From an uncultured Bacilli bacterium (lineage in GTDB: Bacteria; Bacillota_I; Bacilli_A; RF39; UBA660): DNA of 29,766 nucleotides. The position numbers and the translations under genes were made by a program. Each line of letters begins with the position of its first letter. Position 1 is the first letter of the stretch. The stretch covers positions 1-29,766 of the forward strand of contig CAJUGE010000053.1 in assembly GCA_910586295.1 (NCBI GenBank). The letters run 5' to 3'. Below the pieces are notes generated by a model that ran no database searches, was not told the DNA's origin, and saw nothing but the letters and a program-made list of their open reading frames with translations. Shown here piece after piece: positions 1-6,607 of the stretch.

Positions 1-141
1 CAAGTTACTTATTAACATATTAGTTGCATTGTATTTTCCTGTAGATATAGTAAATACACCATATGTTAATCCTATTACTGTGGTTAGTACACAAGTCATT
101 ATTAAGCTTAAAGTTACTTTACTTTTTATTCTTCTTCTCAT
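1..141 (-). CDS. Exported TasA/camelysin-like (SipW-type) protein, N-terminus only
   Basis: Only the first 47 codons are in the window; the gene runs off the left edge. The start ATG (141-139) has AAAGGAG about 14 bases upstream. The peptide begins MRRRIKSK, followed by a hydrophobic stretch (about residues 9-25) and then TYGVFTISTGKYNATNMLIS. Family knowledge: a basic start, hydrophobic core and a T-Y-A/G-x-F-T motif followed by an Asn-rich segment is the layout of SipW-dependent TasA/camelysin-like fibre or surface proteins, which are common in gut Firmicutes. Inference: a surface-exposed or fibre-like protein. It follows an XRE regulator gene by 30 bases on the same strand. The mature part is not visible, so another exported protein cannot be excluded. 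Confidence 0.55.
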   Translation of the reverse strand, partial: MRRRIKSKVTLSLIMTCVLTTVIGLTYGVFTISTGKYNATNMLISNL

Positions 142-171
142 TATATAAATTAACGCTCCTTTATTGTGCAA

Positions 172-390
172 TTACGCACATAATGTCTTAAAAAAAATAA
201 ATTGATCTTCATTAAAATATTCTAATATCTTCTCTAAAGTATTTAATTTCATTTCCGAGGCATCTTTTTCATACATCTTTAACAGCTCAACTTTTATACC
301 TAAGTCTTTACTCATTTGTTCTAATGATATATTATTTTTATCTCTTAAATAACATAATTTTCTTCCTATTTTCATACCGTCAATAATCAT
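172..390 (-). CDS. Small XRE-family HTH transcriptional regulator
   Basis: A 72-residue protein that is almost entirely one helix-turn-helix domain: MKIGRKLCYLRDKNNISLEQ, then MSKDLGIKVELLKMYEKDAS, then a third helix with LNTLEKILEYFN. This is the Cro/CI (HTH_3) pattern, in which a short scissor helix is followed by a recognition helix. The ATG at 390 has a strong AGGAGG six bases upstream; a second Met at residue 6 is possible. It lies 30 bases upstream of the exported TasA-like gene and is probably co-transcribed with it. In Bacillus the XRE protein SinR controls tasA, so a local regulator of that gene is plausible, but this is inference from position only. Confidence 0.8.
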   Translation of the reverse strand: MIIDGMKIGRKLCYLRDKNNISLEQMSKDLGIKVELLKMYEKDASEMKLNTLEKILEYFNEDQFIFFKTLCA

Positions 391-504
391 TTCATACCTC
401 CTCTTACTAATTCATATTATACGTGCGTATATGCACATTGTCAATAATATTATAACCTAAATTTCTTCAAAAACTAATTTTTGTCTATATTTTAAGTATT
501 GTTA

Positions 505-513
505 TGATATAAT
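505..513 (+). promoter_or_regulatory. Extended -10 promoter of XRE gene
   Basis: TG-A-TATAAT: extended TGn at 505-507, perfect -10 at 508-513, no good -35. Transcription would start near 520, beside the ribosome-binding sequence GAGGTGG (521-527). This leaves a leader of about 13 bases and favours the GTG at 533 over the one at 524. Confidence 0.6.
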
Positions 514-532
514 AATTCAAGAGGTGGCAAAT

Positions 533-862
533 GTGGCCAAATATTTCAACAAAAACTTAAAATATATTAGAAAAAAGCTAGATTTAAGCCAAGAAGAAAT
601 AGCTAAAAAAATGGGTATTGATCGCACTACTATTTCAAGATGGGAAAACGACAAAATGGATGTTACAGTAGATAATGCTATTTTAACTGCGAAAGTTTTA
701 AATATTCCTATTATAGACTTTTTATGTAAGGATTTAACTATCGACGATGATATCGATTTCGAATTATTTTTTGAAAAAAATAGAGAGATATTAACTAAAG
801 AAGATAAAGAAGAAATTATCACAATAATTAATAAAAGAAAAAACAAAATAGAACCTAAATAA
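533..862 (+). CDS. XRE-family HTH regulator next to double-HEPN gene
   Basis: A 109-residue protein with an N-terminal HTH_3 domain: AKYFNKNLKYIRKKLDLSQE, then EIAKKMGIDRTTISRWEND, a textbook recognition helix (T-T-I-S-R-W-E). This is followed by VDNAILTAKVLNIPIIDFL and a charged C-terminal tail of about 40 residues rich in Asp, Glu and Lys. GTG at 533 is chosen because GAGGTGG sits five bases upstream and the predicted transcript starts near 520; GTG at 524 would add three residues. It converges on the double-HEPN gene with only six bases between the stops and shares a terminator hairpin with it. An acidic-tailed XRE protein beside a HEPN protein suggests a regulator or antitoxin role, which is inference. 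Confidence 0.85.
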   Translation: MAKYFNKNLKYIRKKLDLSQEEIAKKMGIDRTTISRWENDKMDVTVDNAILTAKVLNIPIIDFLCKDLTIDDDIDFELFFEKNREILTKEDKEEIITIINKRKNKIEPK

Positions 863-870
863 TTGGTTCT
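850..870. terminator. Bidirectional terminator between convergent genes
   Basis: AGAACC (850-855) pairs with GGTTCT (865-870). The plus tail reads ATTTTATATT and the minus tail ATTTTGTTTTTT, so the hairpin can serve both the XRE gene and the HEPN gene. It overlaps the ends of both ORFs. Confidence 0.65.
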
Positions 871-2416
871 ATTTTATATTCCTTAAATAATCCTTTTTTC
901 TTGTATACTCAGAAATAGTAACCTGTATTTCAATATCATTCTTAGTGAATAATTCATCTAAGAAGTTTAGCAATTCTTGAATACTACATGACATTTCCCA
1001 TATAACCCTACTATTAGAAAATTCTTTTAATTCCCAAGTTTTAGATTTTTTGCTAAAATGATTAATCTTAATATTTCTTCCAGTATTATAAAATCTTACA
1101 AACCCTTCTTTAAACTCCACTTGATTATGAACTAAACTATTTCTCATTTTCCATGCAAAATCCTTATAAGGGTTATCTTTAATCGCTTCTTCTAGTAATT
1201 TACTATAATGCCCTAATAGTTCATAAATATATTTTTTAGAAAAAGTTGAACCATTATATTTTTCTAGTTCATTATAACTTCTATTTAACACCTTTAAATA
1301 TTCTTTATAAATAGTTTTTGCATGAACATATCTAACTGTTAATGGGTAATCGCTAACAAGATTATCTATATCTCTATTACAAGATCCAGTAAAAAATATA
1401 TTAGCATAAACTTTAAGTAAAAAGTTTTTAGCATCTCTAAGTGCAAAAATATTTAAATTATGTACATTACCTTCTTTAAATCCTTTAAATAGTTCTAATA
1501 AATTCTTTAATATTTCACCATTATATCTTACTGGATTATCTAATTTAGCAATTCTAATTAAATATTTCAACTTTTCTTCTAAGTTCAAATCTTGAAAACC
1601 TTCATCATATAAAAGGTCTTCACTTACTTTTATTGGTGTATTTTCTACTTTGATTTTATTTCCAAAGCATTCTTCAATTTCTCTATAATATTTATTTAAC
1701 TGTCTTTTATTTTCTTCTAATGTATCAAATATATTTAAAGTATTTGTTTTCATTATACTTATAGCAGTTTGAAAGATTGTCTCAAACGTTAATTCTTCAC
1801 TTGATATAACTTTATAAGGCATTGCAGACACTATACTTTCTTTATTTCCAGTAAGTGAAGTCACTTTATAAAATTGTATTAATCCTTTTTCTATATATTC
1901 TTTTAATTCTCTAGTTGTTAAAATAGAACCATGTACTAAAGACATTATAGATATGTCACTCATACCTTTTTCTAATCCAAGTCTTTCGTTTCCCAATGTT
2001 ACACTAGTTAATCTTTCTAGCCATTTTATATCAAAAGTAGCTTCATAATCTCTATAAAATACAGTTATTATTCCTTTGGCATACTTAAATCTTCCATGAG
2101 ATAAAAGAGCTCTTATTTTTAAGAATTGTTCTTTACTTTTTAAGTTTGAGTTACTTTTAAATCCTTTACCAAAGGCTTCTTCAAACGTTAAGTCTTCTGG
2201 AACTCTAGTTGTAAAAACATTATCCAACACAAAGTCTGGAACTATACCAAACAATTCATCTATATTATTACAATAGCTTGTTATTAAACACCATAATTCC
2301 ACTTCATTTATACAATCCATTACTATATTAAAATATTCTTGATTTCCTGTTTCTATATATTTTAAGAGATATCTTACACCTAAAGCCGCTTTACTAATTC
2401 CATAATTATCTTCCAT
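869..2416 (-). CDS. Uncharacterised protein with two HEPN-like R-x4-H motifs
   Basis: A 515-residue soluble protein not recognised as a named family. Start chosen at 2416 (MEDNYG), with AAGGGGGAA upstream; the longer frame from 2452 begins inside the promoter. Two segments match the HEPN ribonuclease signature R-x4-6-H: IRALLSHGRF (R102, H107) and MRNSLVHNQV (R425, H430). Each is followed by a similar aromatic hairpin: residues 110-119 contain FKYAKGIITVFY and the second copy EFKEGFVRFYN. The pattern R-x2-L-x-H then (Y/F)-x2-G-x4-FY therefore occurs twice, as if a domain had duplicated around a helical middle of about 250 residues. HEPN proteins are mostly RNA-cutting toxins or abortive-infection effectors, and double-HEPN chains occur in Cas13. 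No CRISPR array or cas gene is visible here. RNase activity is inferred from the motifs only; non-catalytic HEPN or degenerate copies are possible. Confidence 0.6.
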   Translation of the reverse strand: MEDNYGISKAALGVRYLLKYIETGNQEYFNIVMDCINEVELWCLITSYCNNIDELFGIVPDFVLDNVFTTRVPEDLTFEEAFGKGFKSNSNLKSKEQFLKIRALLSHGRFKYAKGIITVFYRDYEATFDIKWLERLTSVTLGNERLGLEKGMSDISIMSLVHGSILTTRELKEYIEKGLIQFYKVTSLTGNKESIVSAMPYKVISSEELTFETIFQTAISIMKTNTLNIFDTLEENKRQLNKYYREIEECFGNKIKVENTPIKVSEDLLYDEGFQDLNLEEKLKYLIRIAKLDNPVRYNGEILKNLLELFKGFKEGNVHNLNIFALRDAKNFLLKVYANIFFTGSCNRDIDNLVSDYPLTVRYVHAKTIYKEYLKVLNRSYNELEKYNGSTFSKKYIYELLGHYSKLLEEAIKDNPYKDFAWKMRNSLVHNQVEFKEGFVRFYNTGRNIKINHFSKKSKTWELKEFSNSRVIWEMSCSIQELLNFLDELFTKNDIEIQVTISEYTRKKDYLRNIK

Positions 2417-2442
2417 TATAATTCCCCCTTGTCCCAGAGAAT

Positions 2443-2472
2443 ATAATACCATAAAAAGTACAATTAGTACAG
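2443..2472 (-). promoter_or_regulatory. Promoter of double-HEPN gene with repeat
   Basis: Reading minus: -35 CTGTAC (2472-2467), 18-base spacer, extended -10 TGG-TATTAT (2451-2443). Predicted start near 2436, giving a leader of about 20 bases. The spacer and -35 contain a direct repeat AGTACA-ATT-AGTACA (plus 2457-2471), which is also an inverted GTAC pair. It may be an operator for an HTH protein, but this is unproven. Confidence 0.5.
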
Positions 2473-2483
2473 CGTTTTTCTAG

Positions 2484-2521
2484 AAAAAAAAGAATTAATT
2501 CTATATAACTAGATAATTCTT
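2484..2521 (-). terminator. Terminator upstream of the HEPN gene
   Basis: Minus strand: AAGAATTA (2521-2514) pairs with TAATTCTT (2497-2490), followed by a run of seven T (2490-2484). It would stop transcripts arriving from aspS before the HEPN promoter, making the HEPN gene an independent unit. Confidence 0.6.
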
Positions 2522-2606
2522 TTATTTCTTATTATTAATTTACTATAAAAACTTTTATAGTTTGATTAATTACAAAATATATTTTCACTATTTTAAAAAT
2601 GAGTAT

Positions 2607-2819
2607 CTAGTTTTCTAATTCTTTAATTAATAATCCTGTACATAGACTTATTTATTCAAATGAAGTTTCTGTATTTTGTACAAGCATCTTTGCTATTTTT
2701 AAGTGTTTATTTTTCTCTCATTCTGCAAGTCCTAGACTATACATTCCTTTAGCAGATTTTAAATTACTTCTTATAAGTATCTACTGTCTATTATAATTTT
2801 GTACATATTCCTTTCCCAT
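2607..2819 (-). pseudogene. Decayed small ORF of unknown family
   Basis: The aspS-HEPN gap (2417-2879) is otherwise non-coding, but one minus frame reads protein-like for 70 codons: MGKEYVQNYNRQ, stop, ILIRSNLKSAKGMYSLGLAE, stop, EKNKHLKIAKMLVQNTETSFE, stop, ISLCTGLLIKELEN, stop. The frame never shifts and the composition is that of helical protein, interrupted by TAG, TGA and TAA. This looks like a gene inactivated by point nonsense mutations. No family is recognised. A chance AT-rich frame cannot be excluded. Confidence 0.35.
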
Positions 2820-2879
2820 AAATATTACCATATAAATTTTATTTTTCTTGATGTCAAAAAAACTGACATTATAGCCAGC

Positions 2880-4625
2880 TTAATCTCTTATTTTTATATG
2901 AGTTTCTCTTAATTGACTTTCAAAGACTTCATTAGGGCAACCCATTAAAGCATCACTTCCATTAGCGCTTATAGGGAATGCTACCATTTCACGAATATTT
3001 TCTTCATCTTTAAGAAGCATGAGTATTCTATCTATTCCAGGAGCCATTCCTGCATGAGGCGGTGCTCCAAACTGAAATGCTTGATACAAACTTGGAAATT
3101 TACTCTCTACTACAGTTTCATCATAACCTGCTATCGAGAAAGCTTTCTTAAGTATAACAGGACTATAGTTTCTTTCACCACCACTTGCCATTTCTAAACC
3201 ATTACATACAAAGTCATATTGACATGCTACTATTTCATCTGGTTTCTTAGTATTTAAGGATTCTAGACCACCACTCGGCATACTAAATGGATTGTGAGTA
3301 AAATCATATTTATTTTCTTCTTCATTCCATTCATACATTGGAAAATCTACAATTATACAAAACTCATATCTAGATTTATCTATTAATGATAACTCATTAG
3401 CAATTCTTAATCTTAAATTTCCACATAGTTTTTGAAATTTTTCAGTATTGTCCCCACATATTATAAATAGTACATTTCCAGTTACTAGATTAAATCTATT
3501 TATTAGTTCTTGTTTTTCTGTATCACTAAATAGTTTTGCCATGCTTCCAACCATGTTATTTTCTTCATCCATTTTAACAAATCCTAGAGAAGAAACACCA
3601 AGTTCTTTATATTCTTCTTCTAATTTTTTATACCATGAATTAGATTTATCAGAAGATTCCACTTTCATAGCGCGTATTACTTTATTAATAAATACTACAC
3701 TTTCACTATTTTTTAATAATTCAGTTATATTCTCTATTTCAAAAGGTATTCTTAAATCTGGTTTATCACTTCCATAACGTTCCATAGCTTCTTTAAATGG
3801 TATTCTTCTAAAAGGAAGTGGACTTACATATTTATCACTAAATTTAGTAAATGTATCATAGAATACTCTTTCTCCAACTTTAAATACATCTTCTTGCTCC
3901 GCAAAACTCATTTCAAAATCTAATTGATAAAATTCACCATATAATCTATCACTTCTAGGATCTTCATCTCTAAAGCAAGGAGCAATTTGGAAATAGCGAT
4001 TAAATCCACTACACATTAGTAATTGTTTGAATATTTGAGGTGCTTGTGGTAATGCATAGAATTTCCCTTTAAATTTACGAGAAGGAACTATAAAGTCTCT
4101 AGCACCCTCTGGACTTGATGCTGTTAATATTGGTGTTTGTATTTCTGTAAAATCCATATCTTTCATGGTACTTCTTATAAAGTCTATTACTTTACTTCTA
4201 AATATAATTCTTTCATGTACTTCACTATTTCTTAAATCTAAGTACCTATATTTTAACCTTGTTTCTTCACTTGAAGTTTTACTTGTTTTTACTTCAAATG
4301 GCAGAGTTTTATATACATCTCCTAGTACTTCAAGTGTTAGAATCTCCACTTCTATTTCTCCTGTTTTCATATTAGGATTAACCATGTCTAGTGTTCTTCT
4401 TCTTACTTTACCAGTTACAGTCACTGTACTTTCTCTATTTAGTTTAGTATATGTTTCTACATCATTACTTATAAGTTGTACTATACCTGTTTCATCTCTT
4501 AAAGTCATAAATACTAGACTTCCTAAATTACGTATTGTATCTATCCATCCAGCTATCCTCACTTCTTTTCCTTCAAAACTTGCATCTACATTTCCACAGT
4601 AGACATTTCTGTATTTGTTGTTCAT
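2880..4625 (-). CDS. aspS: Aspartyl-tRNA synthetase
   Basis: A 581-residue class IIb synthetase that charges tRNA-Asp in the cytoplasm. Visible parts in order: N-terminal OB-fold anticodon domain (GWIDTIRNLGSLVFMTLRDE, about residues 26-45); motif 2 FRDEDPRSDRLYGEFYQLDFE; a GAD insertion domain (about 290-400); the flipping-loop region with FTHNPFSMP; and motif 3 GAPPHAGMAPGIDRILMLL near the C-terminus. RSDRLYGEFYQLD and HNPFSMP resemble the subtype I recall from alphaproteobacteria and some Firmicutes rather than the HHPFT form of Bacillus. Start ATG has AAGGAG upstream. It is transcribed alone behind a T-box leader and a consensus promoter. GatCAB is present in this window, so misacylated Asp-tRNA-Asn could be corrected, but the OB-fold residues do not let me decide whether the enzyme is non-discriminating. 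Confidence 0.97.
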   Translation of the reverse strand: MNNKYRNVYCGNVDASFEGKEVRIAGWIDTIRNLGSLVFMTLRDETGIVQLISNDVETYTKLNRESTVTVTGKVRRRTLDMVNPNMKTGEIEVEILTLEVLGDVYKTLPFEVKTSKTSSEETRLKYRYLDLRNSEVHERIIFRSKVIDFIRSTMKDMDFTEIQTPILTASSPEGARDFIVPSRKFKGKFYALPQAPQIFKQLLMCSGFNRYFQIAPCFRDEDPRSDRLYGEFYQLDFEMSFAEQEDVFKVGERVFYDTFTKFSDKYVSPLPFRRIPFKEAMERYGSDKPDLRIPFEIENITELLKNSESVVFINKVIRAMKVESSDKSNSWYKKLEEEYKELGVSSLGFVKMDEENNMVGSMAKLFSDTEKQELINRFNLVTGNVLFIICGDNTEKFQKLCGNLRLRIANELSLIDKSRYEFCIIVDFPMYEWNEEENKYDFTHNPFSMPSGGLESLNTKKPDEIVACQYDFVCNGLEMASGGERNYSPVILKKAFSIAGYDETVVESKFPSLYQAFQFGAPPHAGMAPGIDRILMLLKDEENIREMVAFPISANGSDALMGCPNEVFESQLRETHIKIRD

Positions 4626-4846
4626 ATTTCCTCTCCTTCAATAATAAAAAATCTATAATCTAAGGACTCCATATTAGAAGCGGTACCACCTTAGTTTATA
4701 GATTCTACTATACATCTTTATTTCTTTAACGCAGACTTACGATTACTTTTAAAGTTCTGTGTCTTCATAAGTATCTATTGTTAGTTCACATCAACCACTA
4801 ACTTTCTTTAAATAGAATAAACTTATTACTCCTCAAAACAAGTATT
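4626..4846 (-). ncRNA. T-box riboswitch leader of aspS (Asp)
   Basis: The leader of about 220 nt contains the diagnostic T-box AAGGTGGTACCGC (plus complement at 4680-4692), which pairs with the acceptor end of uncharged tRNA. In the Stem I region GAAGACACAGAAC places a GAC Asp codon at 4763-4761, followed by A as expected for a specifier. Downstream an intrinsic terminator competes with the antiterminator. Known behaviour: uncharged tRNA-Asp stabilises the antiterminator and turns aspS on. The specifier agrees with the gene it controls. Confidence 0.92.
4645..4703 (-). terminator. Regulated terminator of the aspS T-box
   Basis: ATCTATAAACTAAGG (4703-4689) pairs with CCTTAGATTATAGAT (4665-4651), 14 of 15 positions, then a run of T (4650-4646). 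The 5' arm shares bases with the T-box antiterminator, so the two structures are mutually exclusive. Confidence 0.9.
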
Positions 4847-4852
4847 GTCTTA

Positions 4853-4881
4853 ATTATAGGCTTTTAAATAGTATTTGTCAA
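4853..4881 (-). promoter_or_regulatory. Consensus sigma-A promoter of aspS
   Basis: TTGACA (4881-4876), 17-base spacer, TATAAT (4858-4853): a perfect housekeeping promoter. Transcription would start near 4846, giving the T-box leader. Confidence 0.9.
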
Positions 4882-4931
4882 GTTATGCATTCCATTAATA
4901 ATGGATAAAAACATGAAATAACCAAGAGAAG

Positions 4932-4966
4932 TAGTTTAAACCTTTTATTTATAAGGGTTTAAACTA
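4932..4966. repeat. Inverted repeat downstream of lrgB
   Basis: TAGTTTAAACC (4932-4942) and GGTTTAAACTA (4956-4966), an 11-bp perfect stem. It lies after lrgB on the minus strand but has no T-run there (CTTCTCTTGG follows); on the plus strand TTTT follows. It may act as terminator or mRNA 3' stabiliser for lrgAB. Confidence 0.45.
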
Positions 4967-5064
4967 TTTTAAAGTTAAAAAATACGATTATATATGCTAT
5001 CATATAATTAACAAATAACGAACAAAAATTGTTAATCTTTTTTGAAAAATTTTTAATTAAATCT

Positions 5065-5760
5065 TTAAAAAAATATATGATTAACTATTGGTGCTATTAT
5101 TGTTGTAATCAGTCCTGTTACTATTATTGCAAGCCCACTCATTGCGCCTTGAATTTCACCAAGCTCTAGTGCTGTCGTTGTTCCTGAACCATGCGCAGAA
5201 GTACCACAAGCTAATCCTTGAGCCGTTTCATCTTTTATATGCAATAATTTAAAAATTGTTGGTGCTATTGTTGCTCCTATTATACCAGATAATATTACTG
5301 CAAATACTGTTATAGAAGATATACCTCCTAATTCATCCGTTAATCCTATAGCAATTGGTGCAGTTATCGATTTAGAAAGCAATGACGTTCCTAATTCATT
5401 ATTCATTTTAAATATTTTAGTTAGTAATACTATTACTGTTGCATTTGCAATAACACCTGCTAATATTCCAGATAGAATACCTATAACATTCTTCTTTAAT
5501 ACTTTTATTTGTTTATATAAAGGTATTGCTAAACACACTGTTGTTGGTGTTAAAAAATACGAAATATATTTGGCACCTATATTATACGTTTCATAGTTTA
5601 TATTAAATACTAATAATATTGCTACTATGATTATTGTCGTTACAAGCAATGGATTAAGTATTGACAGTTTTGTCTTATTTTTTATGTATAATGATAAATA
5701 ATAAATTACTATTGTAATAACAAAACCAAAATAACTTGTTTGTTGTAAAAAATCCTGCAT
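5065..5760 (-). CDS. lrgB: LrgB/CidB-family membrane protein
   Basis: A 231-residue polytopic inner-membrane protein with about 7-8 hydrophobic segments. The family motif is at the C-terminal side: GLACGTSAHGSGTTTALELG. The N-terminal FGFVITIVIYYLSLYI segment and the conserved SITAPIAIGLTDELGG are also typical. Known family role: LrgB works with LrgA in a holin/antiholin-like pair that affects murein hydrolase export and autolysis; in some Firmicutes such pairs carry pyruvate, while plant and other LrgB homologues move glycolate. The start lies one base after the lrgA stop, with AAAGGAG inside the end of lrgA, so translation is coupled. No LytSR regulator gene is in view. Confidence 0.95.
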   Translation of the reverse strand: MQDFLQQTSYFGFVITIVIYYLSLYIKNKTKLSILNPLLVTTIIIVAILLVFNINYETYNIGAKYISYFLTPTTVCLAIPLYKQIKVLKKNVIGILSGILAGVIANATVIVLLTKIFKMNNELGTSLLSKSITAPIAIGLTDELGGISSITVFAVILSGIIGATIAPTIFKLLHIKDETAQGLACGTSAHGSGTTTALELGEIQGAMSGLAIIVTGLITTIIAPIVNHIFF

Positions 5761-5761
5761 C

Positions 5762-6130
5762 CTATTTTGCTCCTTTCCCTTTTTTATTTCTTAATTTAAT
5801 TATAAATTGGGTTACTAAACCAGTTGTTATCATAACGATAATTGTTGAAAAGATAACAATTATAATTATAGGTAACATACTCGATTTATAAGCAAAAAAT
5901 GTATCCATTATGCCTACTGATGCTGGTACAAAAAATATAAGCATTATTGATAATAAAAATTCTGCGGCTGTTTCAACTTGATCCAATTTTATTATTTTAG
6001 TTGATAATGCTATAAATAACAAGACCATTCCATATATACTTGCAGGAATTGGTAATGGTATTATATAATTTAAAATATCACCCATAAAAGAAAAGATTAA
6101 AATTATCATTAATTGTTTCACATATTTCAT
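5762..6130 (-). CDS. lrgA: LrgA/CidA-family holin-like protein
   Basis: A 122-residue protein with four hydrophobic segments: residues 5-25, PASIYGMVLLFIALS about 30-45, LLSIMLIFFVPASVGIM about 63-80, and LPIIIIVIFSTIIVMITTGLV about 85-108. The PLPIPASIYGM and FFVPASVGIM motifs are the LrgA/CidA hallmarks. Length matches the family (about 120-150). Start ATG 6130 has AAAGGA upstream. It forms a two-gene operon with lrgB. The pair influences cell lysis and murein hydrolase activity, or pyruvate flux, in better-studied Firmicutes; which applies here cannot be read from sequence. Confidence 0.93.
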   Translation of the reverse strand: MKYVKQLMIILIFSFMGDILNYIIPLPIPASIYGMVLLFIALSTKIIKLDQVETAAEFLLSIMLIFFVPASVGIMDTFFAYKSSMLPIIIIVIFSTIIVMITTGLVTQFIIKLRNKKGKGAK

Positions 6131-6158
6131 ATATCAATTTTTCCTTTCAAACATATTT

Positions 6159-6167
6159 ATTATATCA
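6159..6167 (-). promoter_or_regulatory. Extended -10 promoter of lrgAB
   Basis: Minus strand TG-A-TATAAT with a perfect -10 and extended TG but no clear -35. Start near 6152, leader about 22 bases carrying AAAGGA. Confidence 0.55.
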
Positions 6168-6313
6168 AATTTTAAGATATTTGTTTATAATTTTTGCAAA
6201 AATTTTTCCAAATATCACTTAATCTTAAGTTATACTTTGCATTTATTATATTTTAAGTGCATTTTTTTATACTCCCAAGTTTAACACTTTATAAATTTGA
6301 AACACTCTCAATC

Positions 6314-6476
6314 TTAGATAATACCTATATCTTCTATAGTTGACGAGATATCTCTTTGACTCATTCCTTTAGTACATAAATAATACTTTGTGGTCTATAT
6401 CGGATGTACGTTTAGGGACTACTTGAGGTTCAAAAGAACCATCTCTATTATTAGAGAAGCCAAAATAACTATTCAT
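6314..6476 (-). pseudogene. IS256-family (Mutator) transposase remnant
   Basis: The 477-base gap 6131-6607 contains a broken ORF. One minus frame reads MNSYFGFSNNRDGSFEPQVV then PKRTSDIDHKVLFMY and hits TAA (6371-6369). Shifting the frame gives KGMSQRDISSTIEDIGII and another stop. Together they reproduce the conserved IS256/Mutator region: G-S-F-E-P-Q-V-V-P-K, then a helix ending in L-x-M-Y, then K-G-M-S-x-R-D-I followed by I-E-D-I. Both ends and the DDE catalytic core are missing and no terminal inverted repeats are seen. It marks a past insertion, now decayed. The rest of the gap holds only the lrgA promoter and AT-rich sequence. Confidence 0.75.
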
Positions 6477-6607
6477 ATTTCCTTGAGAAAGGTAGTAAAC
6501 AAACAGAAAATAGACGTAATGACTATATTTCTTACTTTCTACCTTCTTTCTTTATATTTTTAAAAGTAGTTCAAACCTTTATAAATAATAATCATTGACT
6601 TTCTTAA

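Noticed and set aside
524..532. GTG start three codons earlier for the XRE gene
   Set aside because: It lies inside the GAGGTGG ribosome-binding sequence and almost at the predicted transcription start; GTG 533 has proper spacing.
517..846. Minus-strand ORF opposite the XRE gene
   Set aside because: It is a mirror of the strongly supported HTH gene; low complexity and no ribosome site.
869..2416. Cas13-like CRISPR effector
   Set aside because: Two R-x4-H motifs are present, but the protein is far shorter than Cas13 and no repeat array or cas genes occur in the window.
2417..2452. Longer N-terminus (MVLYSLGQGGII) for the HEPN protein
   Set aside because: It overlaps the -10 box and the ribosome site AAGGGGGAA, so it would not be transcribed in full.
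2851..2869. ATGTCA/TGACAT hairpin as aspS terminator
   Set aside because: The stem is real but no T-run follows on the minus strand; the better terminator is at 2484-2521.
3448..4602. Plus-strand ORFs inside aspS
   Set aside because: They are antisense shadows of a conserved synthetase with Ser/Leu-rich composition.
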